The notes beneath the pieces were generated by a model that worked only from the letters and a program-made list of their open reading frames with translations, was not told the origin of the DNA and did no database searches. Of a stretch of 64,000 bases of DNA, positions 40,968 to 50,687 are shown piece by piece (position 1 is the stretch's first letter; each line of letters opens with the position of its first letter). The DNA comes from Sandarakinorhabdus glacialis (GTDB taxonomy: Bacteria > Pseudomonadota > Alphaproteobacteria > Sphingomonadales > Sphingomonadaceae). The translations under genes were made by a program, and so were the position numbers. The stretch covers positions 124,001 to 188,000 of the forward strand of contig NZ_BMJM01000005.1 of NCBI RefSeq assembly GCF_014643455.1. Reading direction: 5' to 3'.

Positions 40968-41818
40968 TGTCGACTACTTTCACGCTCGATACCGGTACCA
41001 GCCGGGCGCATCCCGTCCCGGAGCCGGTGCGGCGGTTGACGGTGCCGGGGATCGCCAAGCGCAAAGGTGGCGAGCCTGTCGTCATGCTCACCGCCTACAC
41101 GGCGCGGATGGCGCAGTTGCTCGACAAGCATTGCGACATGTTGCTGGTCGGCGATTCGCTCGGGCAGGTCATCTATGGCCTCGATACGACGGTGAAGGTC
41201 ACGCTCGAGATGATGATCGCCCACGGCGCGGCGGTGGTGCGCGGGTCGTATCATTCGGTCGTCGTCGTCGACATGCCGTTCGGCAGTTACGAAGCGTCGC
41301 CGCAGCAGGCGTTCGAGAATGCCGCACGGGTAATGAAGGAAACCGGCGCGGCGGGGGTGAAGCTGGAGGGCGGCACGGCGATGGCCGAGACGATCAACTT
41401 CCTGTCGCGGCGCGGAATTCCAGTCGTGGCGCACGTCGGCCTGACCCCGCAGGCGGTCAATGCGTTGGGCGGTTACGGGGCCCGTGGTCGCAGCGCCGAA
41501 GAGGCCGCGACCATCCTTGCCGATGCGGAAGCGGTGGCGGCGGCGGGGGCGTTCGCGCTGGTGGTCGAGGGCGTCGTCGAGCCGCTGGCACGGCGTATCA
41601 CCGAGACGGTCAAATGCCCGACGATCGGCATCGGTGCGTCGGCGGCGTGCGATGGCCAGGTGCTGGTGGTCGACGACATGCTCGGCATGTTCGAGCGGGT
41701 GCCGCGCTTCGTCGAGCGCTTCGACGACCTCGCGGTGCGGATCGATACGGCGGCGGCGACCTTTGCAGCGGCGGTGCGCGAGCGGCGGTTCCCGACGGAG
41801 AAACAACTTTATCTCTGA
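40967..41818 (+). CDS. panB: 3-methyl-2-oxobutanoate hydroxymethyltransferase
   Basis: It makes ketopantoate, the first committed step to pantothenate, CoA and the phosphopantetheine arm of carrier proteins. The 283-residue protein has [13 protein letters not shown] (metal and substrate site), [25 protein letters not shown] and the catalytic Glu in [10 protein letters not shown]. Its ATG shares a base with the stop of the adenylation-carrier-acyltransferase gene, so translation is coupled. panC is not in the window. The coupling to a carrier-protein gene may be meaningful or accidental. Confidence 0.95.
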   Translation: MSTTFTLDTGTSRAHPVPEPVRRLTVPGIAKRKGGEPVVMLTAYTARMAQLLDKHCDMLLVGDSLGQVIYGLDTTVKVTLEMMIAHGAAVVRGSYHSVVVVDMPFGSYEASPQQAFENAARVMKETGAAGVKLEGGTAMAETINFLSRRGIPVVAHVGLTPQAVNALGGYGARGRSAEEAATILADAEAVAAAGAFALVVEGVVEPLARRITETVKCPTIGIGASAACDGQVLVVDDMLGMFERVPRFVERFDDLAVRIDTAAATFAAAVRERRFPTEKQLYL

Positions 41819-41935
41819 CCGCGCTTGGGGCATTCACGCCTGCGAAAGCCTTCGCCCGGCATTTGCGATGGGTTGGGCGCTGGGCAGGCGACGGCCCGAT
41901 CCGTATTTTGACCTGCATTTTGGAGCGTTTTGATC

Positions 41936-42694
41936 TTGGCTGTGACCCCGCACGAACCCGACGAAGCGTTTCTGCGGGAAGTCGACGAAGGCGTGCGCCG
42001 CGACCAGGTGGCGACGCTTTGGGATCGCTACGGGATTGCCATCATCGCGGCTGTTGTGCTGTTCCTGGGAGCCGTCGGTGGCTGGCTGTGGTGGCAGGAT
42101 TCGCAGGCCAAGGCGCGGGCGACAGCGGGCGAGGACCTGACCCAGGCGATGAGCAAGCTGGAAGTCGGCGATGCGGCGGCGGCGCGTCCGGTGCTCGATC
42201 GGCTCGCCAAGGACGGCCCCGGTGGCTATCGCGGGTTGGCGCAGATGATGCAGGCGGCCGATGCCGCCGGTGCCGGCGACAATGCCAAGGCGATGAAGCT
42301 GCTCGACGCGGTTGCGGTGGACGGCAAGCTGTCGCAGCCGCTGCGCGATGCGGCGCTGATCAAATCGGTGCGGCTGGGCTTTGACACGCTGCCGCCGGCG
42401 GCGGTGATCGAGCGGTTGAAGACGCTTAGCGTCCCGGGCAATGCCTGGTTCGGCATTGCCGGCGAGATGACGGCGCTGGCGCATCTGAAGGCGGGCAAAC
42501 CCGATCTCGCCAAGCCGCTGCTGACCGCGATCGTGCGTGACCAAAGCCTGCCGACGAGCCTGCGTGGTCGCGCCGCCGAACTGGCGCTGTCGCTCGGCGT
42601 CGATGCGGCGAGCCTGAAGGTGCCGGGCGCGGCGTCCTCAGACAACACCAGTGCGCAAACCGCGCCGGCGCCTGCCGCCGCGCCTGCCGAGTAA
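41936..42694 (+). CDS. Tetratricopeptide/YfgM-like membrane-anchored protein
   Basis: The 252-residue protein has a short cytoplasmic N-terminus (PDEAFLREVDEGVRRDQ), one transmembrane helix (about 35-53, AIIAAVVLFLGAVGGWLWW) and a periplasmic TPR-like alpha-helical domain ending in an Ala/Pro tail. This matches YfgM, which contacts the SecYEG translocon and periplasmic chaperones. I use the TTG at 41936, ten bases after GGAG; TTG 41930 and GTG 41942 are in frame. It is followed by bamB and der, the classical order. Confidence 0.9.
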   Translation: MAVTPHEPDEAFLREVDEGVRRDQVATLWDRYGIAIIAAVVLFLGAVGGWLWWQDSQAKARATAGEDLTQAMSKLEVGDAAAARPVLDRLAKDGPGGYRGLAQMMQAADAAGAGDNAKAMKLLDAVAVDGKLSQPLRDAALIKSVRLGFDTLPPAAVIERLKTLSVPGNAWFGIAGEMTALAHLKAGKPDLAKPLLTAIVRDQSLPTSLRGRAAELALSLGVDAASLKVPGAASSDNTSAQTAPAPAAAPAE

Positions 42695-42705
42695 GGGCCA
42701 TAACT

Positions 42706-44043
42706 TTGCATAGCCAGATCTTGCGCAAGCAATCGGTGAGTTTCGTCGTGGTGGCGGCGCTGGCGCTTTCGGGCTGCGGCATATTCAAGGGCGGCAAGAC
42801 CAAGACTCCGACGCTGGGCGAGCGCATTCCGGTGCTGAATTACGAGACCCGCGCCGTTGCCGAGCCCGAGCTGCAGGACCTGGCGATCGTCTTGCCACCC
42901 GCCGAAGCCAATGCCGATTGGGCGCAATCGGGCGGTTCGGCGTCGAAGGCGAACGGCCACCTGGCGTTGCCCGAGACGGTGGCTGCGGCCTGGTCGGTTT
43001 CGATCGGCGCGGGCAGCAGCGGCACGCGGCGGCTGAATTCCGGACCGATCGTGATGGACGGGCGGGTGTTCACCATGGACACCGGCGGCGATGTTCGCGC
43101 CTTCGATGCGACCACCGGGGCAGTAGTGTGGCAGTCGCGGATTTCGGTCGCCAAGAAGAACAGCAATGCGGCGTTCGGCGGCGGTGTCGGCGGCGGTGAC
43201 GGGCGCATATTCGCGACGACCGGCTATGGCATCGTTGCGGCGTTCGATTCGAAAACCGGCGCCGAACTGTGGCGCAAGACGCTGGGTGCACCGCTGCGCG
43301 GGGCGCCCGCGGTGGCAAACAACCGGGTTTTCGTGGTCACCCAGGACAACCAGATATTTGCGCTGAACGCCGAAAAGGGCGACGAATTGTGGACGGTAGC
43401 GGGCACCGTCGAAGTCGCCGGGCTGCTTGGGGTGGGCGCGCCGGCGGTGGCCCAGGACACTGTCGTGGTCGGATTCTCGAGCGGGGAGCTCAATGCACTA
43501 CGCGCTGAAAACGGTCGGACGGTATGGTCCGATGCGCTGGCACGGACCGGGCGCTCGACCGCGATGGCGGCCTTGTCGGACATCGACGCCTCGCCGGTGA
43601 TCGATCGCGGTCGGGTCTATGCCATCGGCCATGGCGGGCGCATGGCGGCGCTGGAGTTGGCGACCGGGCAACGCGCCTGGGAGCGCAATTTTGCCGGGAC
43701 GTCGATGCCGTGGGTTGCCGGCGAATTCGTGTTCGTGGTGACGCTCGAGGGCGAGCTCCTGTGCCTGACGCGCGGCGATGGCAAGGTGCGCTGGATGTTG
43801 CAGCTGCCCAATTTCGGCAACGTCAAGAAAAAGACCAAGCCGATCAGATGGGCAGGGCCGGTGCTGGCATCGGATCGTCTGATCGTGGCGGGTTCGAACA
43901 AGGAGATGGTGGTCGTCTCGCCGTATACCGGCAAGATCATTTCAACGATCAAATTGTCGGCCTCGGCATTCCAGCCGCCGATCGTCGCCGGCAATACCGC
44001 CTATGTGCTGACCGACGATGGCAAGCTGACCGCGTATCGATGA
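42706..44043 (+). CDS. bamB: Outer membrane protein assembly factor BamB
   Basis: This lipoprotein of the BAM complex supports folding of beta-barrel proteins into the outer membrane. The 445-residue protein starts at a TTG, has a lipobox ending LALSGC (Cys24) and an eight-bladed PQQ-type propeller seen as repeated motifs such as GRVFTMDTGGDVRAFDATTG and GRIFATTGYGIVAAFDSKTG. It lies between the yfgM-like gene and der, 11 bp and 35 bp away, and they probably share a transcript. The large autotransporter downstream is a likely BAM client. Confidence 0.95.
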   Translation: MHSQILRKQSVSFVVVAALALSGCGIFKGGKTKTPTLGERIPVLNYETRAVAEPELQDLAIVLPPAEANADWAQSGGSASKANGHLALPETVAAAWSVSIGAGSSGTRRLNSGPIVMDGRVFTMDTGGDVRAFDATTGAVVWQSRISVAKKNSNAAFGGGVGGGDGRIFATTGYGIVAAFDSKTGAELWRKTLGAPLRGAPAVANNRVFVVTQDNQIFALNAEKGDELWTVAGTVEVAGLLGVGAPAVAQDTVVVGFSSGELNALRAENGRTVWSDALARTGRSTAMAALSDIDASPVIDRGRVYAIGHGGRMAALELATGQRAWERNFAGTSMPWVAGEFVFVVTLEGELLCLTRGDGKVRWMLQLPNFGNVKKKTKPIRWAGPVLASDRLIVAGSNKEMVVVSPYTGKIISTIKLSASAFQPPIVAGNTAYVLTDDGKLTAYR

Positions 44044-44078
44044 TGGCCGGATGCGCGCTCCTCTGCTAGGTGCGCGCA

Positions 44079-45545
44079 ATGTCCAACACTGATTCACTAC
44101 CCCGCGTCGCGATCGTCGGGCGCCCCAACGTCGGCAAATCGACCCTGTTCAATCGTCTCGTCGGCCGCAAGCTGGCGCTTGTCGACGATATGCCGGGGGT
44201 CACGCGCGATCGCCGCGAGGGGCTCGCCAAGCTGTTCGATCTCGAGTTCACCGTCGTCGATACGGCGGGTTTCGAGGATGCCGATGCCGCCAGCCTGGCC
44301 GGCCGGATGCGCCAGCAAACCGATGCGGCGGTTGGCGATGCCGTCGTCGCGCTGCTGGTGTTCGATGCGCGCGCCGGGGTGACGCCGCTCGACAAGCATT
44401 TCGCCGACTGGCTGCGCAAGCGCGGCACGCCGCTAATTCTGGTCGCCAACAAGGCCGAAGGGCGCGCCGGCGAGCTTGGCGTTGCCGAGAGCTACGCGCT
44501 CGGGCTGGGCGATCCGATCCAGATTTCGGCCGAGCACGGCGAAGGCATGGCCGATTTGTTCGAAGCGCTGATGCCGCATATCGATGCCCCGGTCGAGGAT
44601 GAGCCTGAGGAAGAGGCGCTCGGCGAAGGCCTGGAAGATGGCGAGATCGAGCTCGATGTCGAACCCACCGGGCCGCTGAAGCTGGCGATTGTCGGACGCC
44701 CGAATGCGGGCAAGTCGACGTTGATCAACACTTTGCTCGGCGAAGCGCGGCTGGTGGTCGGGCCCGAGGCCGGCATCACGCGCGATTCGATTGCGATTCC
44801 GTGGGATTACCACGGCATGCCGGTGCGGCTGGTCGATACCGCGGGCCTGCGCAAGCGTGCCAAGGTAAGCGACAAGCTCGAGCGGATGGCAGCGACGGAT
44901 ACCAAGCTGGCGATCGATTTCGCCGAAGTCGTGGTGCTGCTGCTCGATTCGACGCTGGGCCTGGAAAGTCAGGATTTGCGGATTGCCGACCTGGTGCTGT
45001 CCGAAGGCCGGGCGCTGGTGATTGCGCTGAACAAATGGGACGTAGCGCACGACCAGTCGTCGCTGTTCCAGGGAGTGCGCAAGGCGCTCGACGATGGCCT
45101 GTCGCAGATCCGCGGCGTGCCGCTGGTGGCGCTGTCGGGGCAAACCGGCAAGGGGCTCGATTTGATGATGAAGGCGGTCACCGAGGCGCGGACGAAATGG
45201 TCGCGCCGGGTCTCGACGTCGCAGCTCAATCGCTGGTTCGAGAATGCGCTCGATCGCAACCCGCCGCCGGCCGCCGGGGGGACGCGGATCAAGCTGCGTT
45301 ATGTCACGCAGGTGGCGGCGCGGCCGCCGTCGTTCATCATTTTCGGCAATCGCACCGAGGATTTGCCGGCAAGCTATGGCCGCTATCTGGTCAACAGCCT
45401 GCGCGACGATCTCGATTTCGAAGGCGTGCCGATCCGGTTGAACTTCCGCGGCAGCAAGAACCCGTTCGCCGACAGCCCGCGCGGCAAGCCCGACAGCCCG
45501 CGGCCCAAGCCGGACAGTCATCGCCGCGGACCGCCGAAACGATGA
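44079..45545 (+). CDS. der: GTPase Der (EngA)
   Basis: This essential GTPase for 50S ribosome assembly has two G domains in tandem. The first has GRPNVGKST (about 14-22), DTAGFED and NKAEG. The second has GRPNAGKSTL (about 206-215), DTAGLRK and NKWD, followed by the KH-like domain ending near NFRGSKNPF. The 488-residue length is typical, and the C-terminus carries a Pro/Lys/Arg-rich tail. The ATG at 44079 is preceded by TAGG. Its stop overlaps the maiA ATG (ATGA). Confidence 0.96.
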   Translation: MSNTDSLPRVAIVGRPNVGKSTLFNRLVGRKLALVDDMPGVTRDRREGLAKLFDLEFTVVDTAGFEDADAASLAGRMRQQTDAAVGDAVVALLVFDARAGVTPLDKHFADWLRKRGTPLILVANKAEGRAGELGVAESYALGLGDPIQISAEHGEGMADLFEALMPHIDAPVEDEPEEEALGEGLEDGEIELDVEPTGPLKLAIVGRPNAGKSTLINTLLGEARLVVGPEAGITRDSIAIPWDYHGMPVRLVDTAGLRKRAKVSDKLERMAATDTKLAIDFAEVVVLLLDSTLGLESQDLRIADLVLSEGRALVIALNKWDVAHDQSSLFQGVRKALDDGLSQIRGVPLVALSGQTGKGLDLMMKAVTEARTKWSRRVSTSQLNRWFENALDRNPPPAAGGTRIKLRYVTQVAARPPSFIIFGNRTEDLPASYGRYLVNSLRDDLDFEGVPIRLNFRGSKNPFADSPRGKPDSPRPKPDSHRRGPPKR

Positions 45546-46183
45546 CGACCGCGCCGGAACTGACGCTTTTCAGTTACTGGCGGTCGTCGGCGGCGTATCG
45601 CGTGCGGCTGGCGCTGGCCTGGAAGGGGCTGGCGTATGATGTCGTGCCGATCGACTTGCGAACCGGGGCGCAATCGGCACCGGAATATACCGCGCTGAAC
45701 CCGCAGGGGCTGGTGCCGCTGCTGCGTATTGGCGAGGTTTCGCTGACACAGAGCCTGGCGATTATCGAGTATCTCGACGAAGTATATCCCGAGCCGCCGC
45801 TGTTGCCGGGCGATGCCGTCGGGCGGGCGCGGGTACGTGCTGCCGCGCAGACGATCAGCAGCGATGTGCATCCGATCAACAACCTGCGGGTGCTGCGGTA
45901 TCTCAAGGAAGAACTCGGGGCGTCGCAGCTGCAGGCCGATGCTTGGGCGCGGCACTGGATAAATGCTGGACTGGAGACTCTCGAACGGTTTGCCGAGCAG
46001 TTCGGTGGACGATTCTTGTTCGGCGAGTCAATGACAATTGCTGATGTGTGCTTGATGCCGCAACTTTATAACGCCCGTCGGGTAGAAACGGACCTTTCAA
46101 AATACGGTCGATTGCTCGCGATCGACGCAAAGCTACGCGAAAACGCCGAATTGGCGCTTGCCCATCCGGCAAACCAGACCTGA
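45542..46183 (+). CDS. maiA: Maleylacetoacetate isomerase (zeta-class glutathione transferase)
   Basis: This glutathione-dependent isomerase of tyrosine and homogentisate breakdown converts maleylacetoacetate to fumarylacetoacetate. The 213-residue protein has the zeta-class N-terminus FSYWRSSAAYRVRLAL with the Ser-Ser of the active site, NPQGLVPLL, QSLAIIEYLDE for glutathione binding, and SSDVHPINNLRVL. It is translationally coupled to der, which is unexpected functionally; no other homogentisate pathway gene is near. Confidence 0.92.
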   Translation: MTTAPELTLFSYWRSSAAYRVRLALAWKGLAYDVVPIDLRTGAQSAPEYTALNPQGLVPLLRIGEVSLTQSLAIIEYLDEVYPEPPLLPGDAVGRARVRAAAQTISSDVHPINNLRVLRYLKEELGASQLQADAWARHWINAGLETLERFAEQFGGRFLFGESMTIADVCLMPQLYNARRVETDLSKYGRLLAIDAKLRENAELALAHPANQT

Positions 46184-46216
46184 ACCAAGTCTGAACGGCC
46201 CCATTCGAGCTTACAA

Positions 46217-46243
46217 AGTAAACGTTTCACCCTTGTGTTTACT
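46217..46243. promoter_or_regulatory. Inverted repeat upstream of the autotransporter gene
   Basis: AGTAAAC-N13-GTTTACT, a perfect 7-bp inverted repeat, 60 bp before the autotransporter start in an AT-rich patch. The arms are centred about 20 bp apart, so it could be an operator for a dimeric regulator. It is too widely spaced and too AT-rich to be a convincing terminator of maiA. No second copy is visible in the window. Confidence 0.5.
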
Positions 46244-46303
46244 CCGAATTCGGCTAAACCTCACAAAGTGTTAAGATGTGGGCACGTCTGATTGGGGTTG
46301 GTA

Positions 46304-49300
46304 ATGATTGTTGCGGTCCAGAAACATCGGGCCTCCAGGCCGTCGTCCGTTCTGTACCGGCGCATCAAGGTCGGCCTGTCGGTCACCGGATTGATGCTGG
46401 CGGGAACGGCGCTGGCACCGGCAAGTGCCGAAGTCCTCAATTTGAACGGCATATCGCCGGCCCGCAGCACGGTCGCCGGCGCGACTGAAATCACGAACGG
46501 CATATTGCGGCTGACGCCAGCGGTCGGAGGCGTGACCATCGATGCCGCTTTGAACGACCGCCTCGGCGTGTTTGCGCTCACCAAACTCGGCCAGCATTCG
46601 CTTACGCTGAATGGATCGGGGCTTAATACCTATTCGGGCGCAACGACCATCAGCGATGGCGCGGTGTTTGCGGGCAATGTCAATGTCCTGTCACCGAACT
46701 CGGTCGTGACGCTGGCAGCCCCCGGCGTGCTCGATCTTCGCGGATACCGCCAGGCTGTTGCCGGATTGGCCGGCTTTGGCATCGTTCGCAGTAGCACGGC
46801 GACGACAAGCCTGCTGACGGTGGGGGCTGCCGGGACGTATAATTACCGCGGCGTCATCGAGGGCAATCTGCGCCTGGTCAAGACCGGTGCGGACCAGCAA
46901 AGTCTCGGAGGGTCCAATACCTATACCGGCGGTACCGAGCTTCGGTCAGGTATTCTTCGCTTCACGCGGGACGACTCGCTGGGCACCGGCGCGATCGACG
47001 TGACTGGGGCGGCGGTGTTGCTGCCGGCCATCATGGGTCGCCGCATTGCCAATGATTTCAGCCTTGGCGGCGATCTGGAGGTGTCAGGCGCGTCGATGGA
47101 GCTGGCCGGCCGAATTTCGGGAACCGGGCGCCTCATCAAGACTACGGTGAGCAACCTGACGCTTTCGAGCGGAGCGAACAGTTTTTCCGGCGGCGTCGAT
47201 CTCCAGGACGGACAGCTTGTCATCGCGACGGGCTCATTGGGTAGTGGCGATCTCGTCGTCTCGGCAGGCCAGGCGTCGATGTCGACCGTGGGCAATCTGT
47301 CGGCAGTGCTGCGCAACCGGGTCGTGCTCCTCGGCGGTCTCAACTTCGAGCTGCTCGATGCGGCCAGCGTGCTCGAGCTCTCGGGCCCGATCTCGGGTGG
47401 CGGCTTCCTGTACATGAAGCAGGGTCCGGGTACTTTGCTCCTGACCGGCGACAACGGCTTTACCGGGCACTTTTCACTCGCAACCGGCACCCTTGGTCTC
47501 GGCACCAGTACGGCGGCCGGATTTGGAATTCTTAGCACTGGTGGCGGTGCAGGCATCGCAGCTTATGCTGACAACCTCGTTGTCGCGAACAGGATCCATC
47601 TTGGCCCGGCGTTGCGGATCGACACGCGCGGATATGACCTGACGTTGACGGGAGCCATCATCAACAACACCAATGTTGCCGGCGGCTTCCAGAAGCTCGG
47701 CGACGGCAATCTGACGCTGACCGGGGTAAGCAGCTTTACCGGACCGGCGACGATCATCACCGGCCAGTTGACCATGAATGGCAGCATAACCAGCGACGCC
47801 GCAATCGGCAGCGGCGCTATTCTCGCAGGCTCGGGCTCGATCGGCGGCGTCGTGACCGTTGCCGACGGCGCGAGGATTGCGCCGGGTACGAGTGCCGGGA
47901 CGCTGACGCTTGGCAGCCTGGTGCTGGGTGCCGGCTCGGTGCTCGATTTCGAGTTGAAGACGGCCGGCGCGATCGGTGGCGGGATCAACGATTTGATCGC
48001 CGTGAACAATAGCCTGACGCTCGACGGCACGATCAATGTCGTCGGCTTGCCGGGTTTCGATGTCGGGACTTTTCGCGTCATCAACTATGGCGGCGCGCTG
48101 ACCAACAATGGCCTTGATGCCGGCACGGTACCGGTCGGCTTCAACTTCACGATCGATACGTCTGTCCAGGGCCAGGTCAATCTGCTCGTCGGCTTCGCGG
48201 GCGTCCGGTATTGGGACGGTGCCGATGTCGTCGGCGATGGCGTCATCGACGGCGGCAACGGCACCTGGGCGTCGGGGGCGACCAACTGGACCAATGTCGA
48301 TGGCTCGGCGAACCTGTCGTGGGGCAATACCACCGGGATCTTCGCAGGCGCGCCCGGCACGGTTGCCGTGGCTGGTGTTCAGGGTTTCACCGCATTGAGC
48401 TTCCAGACGGCTGGCTATGTCCTGAACGGCGGCGAGCTGGCGATCAATGGCGGTACGCTCGAGACAGCGAATACCGGCACGACGACGATTAACAGCGTGG
48501 TGTCCGGGAGCAACGGCCTGACCAAGACGGGTGCCGGGTCCCTCGTGCTGGACGGCGCCAACACATATGCTGGCGGAACGACACTTGCACAGGGCACTAT
48601 TACCGCCGCGAGCAACACCGCGCTCGGCGCCGGCGCATTGACGATGGCATCGGGCACGACGCTGGCCTCGGCGGGCGCCAGCCGCAGCCTTGCAAACAAC
48701 ATCGTCGCTACGGGCAACGACATGGTCCGGGCCGGCACAGTTGCGACCGACGTGCTCACGCTGGCGGGAACGATTTCGGGGAGCGGTTCGATCACGCAGG
48801 TCGGGCCGGGCAATCTGGTGCTGACCGGCAACAACAGCTTCGGCCGGCTCGGTATTGCCGCCGGTATGGTGACTATCGGCACCAACACCTCGGCAGGCAC
48901 TGGTCCGATCGCGATTGACAATGGCGGCACGCTTGCCGCCGGCGTTACAGGTTTGGCGCTCAACAATGCGATCCAGGTCGCCACCTCGGGCGTCGTCAAC
49001 GTCGGCAGCGGCGCGTTGACCCTGGGCGGTACCATGGGCGGCGCAGGGAATATCACCAAAACCGGCACTGGCGTTCTCAACCTGACTGCGGTCAGCAGCT
49101 TGACGGGTGCCACGACGGTATCGGCGGGGCGGCTGAACATCATCGGGTCTATCGCGCAGTCGGCGACGACGGTGCAAAGCGGCGCAACCCTGGCCGGCAC
49201 CGGCACGGTCGGCGCGCTGACGGCACAGTCGGGTTCGGCGATATCGCCCGGCGCGGCGGTCGGCAGCGTCGGCACGCTCAACGTCAACGGCGCGGTTTCA

Positions 49301-50668
49301 CTGCTGGCGGGCTCGACCTTCATCGTCGACTATGGCCCGGCCTCGGTCGACCGTCTCACGGCGACGGGTCCCGCATCGATCGCCGGCAACATTTCGGTGG
49401 TGCCCGCGGCTGCGGGTCGCTTCGGCGAAACCATCATCTTGTCGTCGAGCGCACGAACCGGCACATTTGCCAATGACGCGTCGGTTGCCAGCTTGTTCGG
49501 CCCGGCGATCACCTCGAAGCTGCTTTATACCTCAACTTCGGTTGTGCTCAGCCTCACGCCGACGTCGCTCGCGTCGCTCGGCAATTTGACCGGCAACCCG
49601 TTGCAGGTCGCGCTGGCGTTCGATCGCGCTGTGACGACCGGATATAATCCGTCGCCCTACTTCGCGCTTTTCACCCAGGGTGCGAATTTTTCGACCGCGC
49701 TCAGCCAGCTGTCGGGCGAGCTTCATTCGGCCGAACGCCGGGTGCTGCTCGAGGATAGCCGCGTCGTTCGCGAGACGGCCTGGGATCGCATGAATGCCGG
49801 GTTGAGCGCCATCGCCGGGGCCCAGTCGGTAACCGCCGACGACGGCGACCTGGCAACGACGGTCTGGCTGCGTGCCGCGGGGTCCTGGGGCCAGGCCGAT
49901 GCCGACGGCGTCGGCAGTGCGTTCGAGACCGAGCAGCGCGGCGTGCTGACCGGCATGGATTTCGCGACGAACGGCTTCAAGGCAGGCGCGATGTTCTATT
50001 ATCTCGAGACCGACATAGAATTTGCCACGCTGGGCAAATCGACCGTCGAGTCGACGGGTGGCGCCATCTATGCCGGCTACCGCCAGCCAGGCGCGGGTTT
50101 CGCGGTCGGCCTTGGCGGATCGATGGCGGGCAACCGCGCCGAAGGTGTGCGTTCGATCACCATTCCGGGTCTGGCGCAAACGCTGACCAGCCGCGTCAGC
50201 GGCACGACCTACCAGATCTTCGGTGAAGTTGCCTTCGACCTGCTGGCAGCGGAAAACAGCCGGATCGAGCCGTTCGGCCGTGTCGCCCATGCCCAGGTTA
50301 AGTCGAATGCCTTGACCGAGGCTGGCGGTATGGCTGCCCGGCATATCCCCGGCCAGCGCAACGAGATGACATGGGTCGATGTGGGTCTGCGCGGCGGCAT
50401 CACGGCGGGGGAGGTGGATTTCACCGGCTCTGCGGCGTGGCACCGCACTTCGGGCGATCGCAACGGCATCACCTACAGCTCGCTGGGTGGGCTGAACACC
50501 CAGTCGTTCATCCGCGCCGTTGAACTCGATCGCGATGCCGTGGCCCTCGAAGCCCAGGCCAATTACAGCATCACCCCGATGATCAAGATCGGCGCCGGCT
50601 ATAGCGGCATCATCGGGTCCAACAACCAGGACCATGGTGCGCGGGCGACCCTGTCGTTCGGCTTCTAG
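46304..50668 (+). CDS. Autotransporter with beta-helical passenger (type V secretion)
   Basis: The protein of about 1454 residues has a long, basic signal peptide (RRIKVGLSVTGLMLAG, ending PASA). A passenger of roughly 1100 residues follows, built of repeats such as GLTKTGAGSLVLDGANTYAG and NITKTGTGVLNLTAVSSLTG, typical of PATR beta-helices. The last 270 residues form a 12-strand autotransporter barrel starting at TTVWLRAAGSWGQ and ending with Phe (RATLSFGF). No protease or lipase motif is obvious, so an adhesin or surface-display role is likely. The ATG at 46304 has GGGG about eight bases upstream; a TTG at 46292 is also in frame. Confidence 0.93.
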   Translation: MIVAVQKHRASRPSSVLYRRIKVGLSVTGLMLAGTALAPASAEVLNLNGISPARSTVAGATEITNGILRLTPAVGGVTIDAALNDRLGVFALTKLGQHSLTLNGSGLNTYSGATTISDGAVFAGNVNVLSPNSVVTLAAPGVLDLRGYRQAVAGLAGFGIVRSSTATTSLLTVGAAGTYNYRGVIEGNLRLVKTGADQQSLGGSNTYTGGTELRSGILRFTRDDSLGTGAIDVTGAAVLLPAIMGRRIANDFSLGGDLEVSGASMELAGRISGTGRLIKTTVSNLTLSSGANSFSGGVDLQDGQLVIATGSLGSGDLVVSAGQASMSTVGNLSAVLRNRVVLLGGLNFELLDAASVLELSGPISGGGFLYMKQGPGTLLLTGDNGFTGHFSLATGTLGLGTSTAAGFGILSTGGGAGIAAYADNLVVANRIHLGPALRIDTRGYDLTLTGAIINNTNVAGGFQKLGDGNLTLTGVSSFTGPATIITGQLTMNGSITSDAAIGSGAILAGSGSIGGVVTVADGARIAPGTSAGTLTLGSLVLGAGSVLDFELKTAGAIGGGINDLIAVNNSLTLDGTINVVGLPGFDVGTFRVINYGGALTNNGLDAGTVPVGFNFTIDTSVQGQVNLLVGFAGVRYWDGADVVGDGVIDGGNGTWASGATNWTNVDGSANLSWGNTTGIFAGAPGTVAVAGVQGFTALSFQTAGYVLNGGELAINGGTLETANTGTTTINSVVSGSNGLTKTGAGSLVLDGANTYAGGTTLAQGTITAASNTALGAGALTMASGTTLASAGASRSLANNIVATGNDMVRAGTVATDVLTLAGTISGSGSITQVGPGNLVLTGNNSFGRLGIAAGMVTIGTNTSAGTGPIAIDNGGTLAAGVTGLALNNAIQVATSGVVNVGSGALTLGGTMGGAGNITKTGTGVLNLTAVSSLTGATTVSAGRLNIIGSIAQSATTVQSGATLAGTGTVGALTAQSGSAISPGAAVGSVGTLNVNGAVSLLAGSTFIVDYGPASVDRLTATGPASIAGNISVVPAAAGRFGETIILSSSARTGTFANDASVASLFGPAITSKLLYTSTSVVLSLTPTSLASLGNLTGNPLQVALAFDRAVTTGYNPSPYFALFTQGANFSTALSQLSGELHSAERRVLLEDSRVVRETAWDRMNAGLSAIAGAQSVTADDGDLATTVWLRAAGSWGQADADGVGSAFETEQRGVLTGMDFATNGFKAGAMFYYLETDIEFATLGKSTVESTGGAIYAGYRQPGAGFAVGLGGSMAGNRAEGVRSITIPGLAQTLTSRVSGTTYQIFGEVAFDLLAAENSRIEPFGRVAHAQVKSNALTEAGGMAARHIPGQRNEMTWVDVGLRGGITAGEVDFTGSAAWHRTSGDRNGITYSSLGGLNTQSFIRAVELDRDAVALEAQANYSITPMIKIGAGYSGIIGSNNQDHGARATLSFGF

Positions 50669-50687
50669 GCTCCGATTTCGGCGTATG

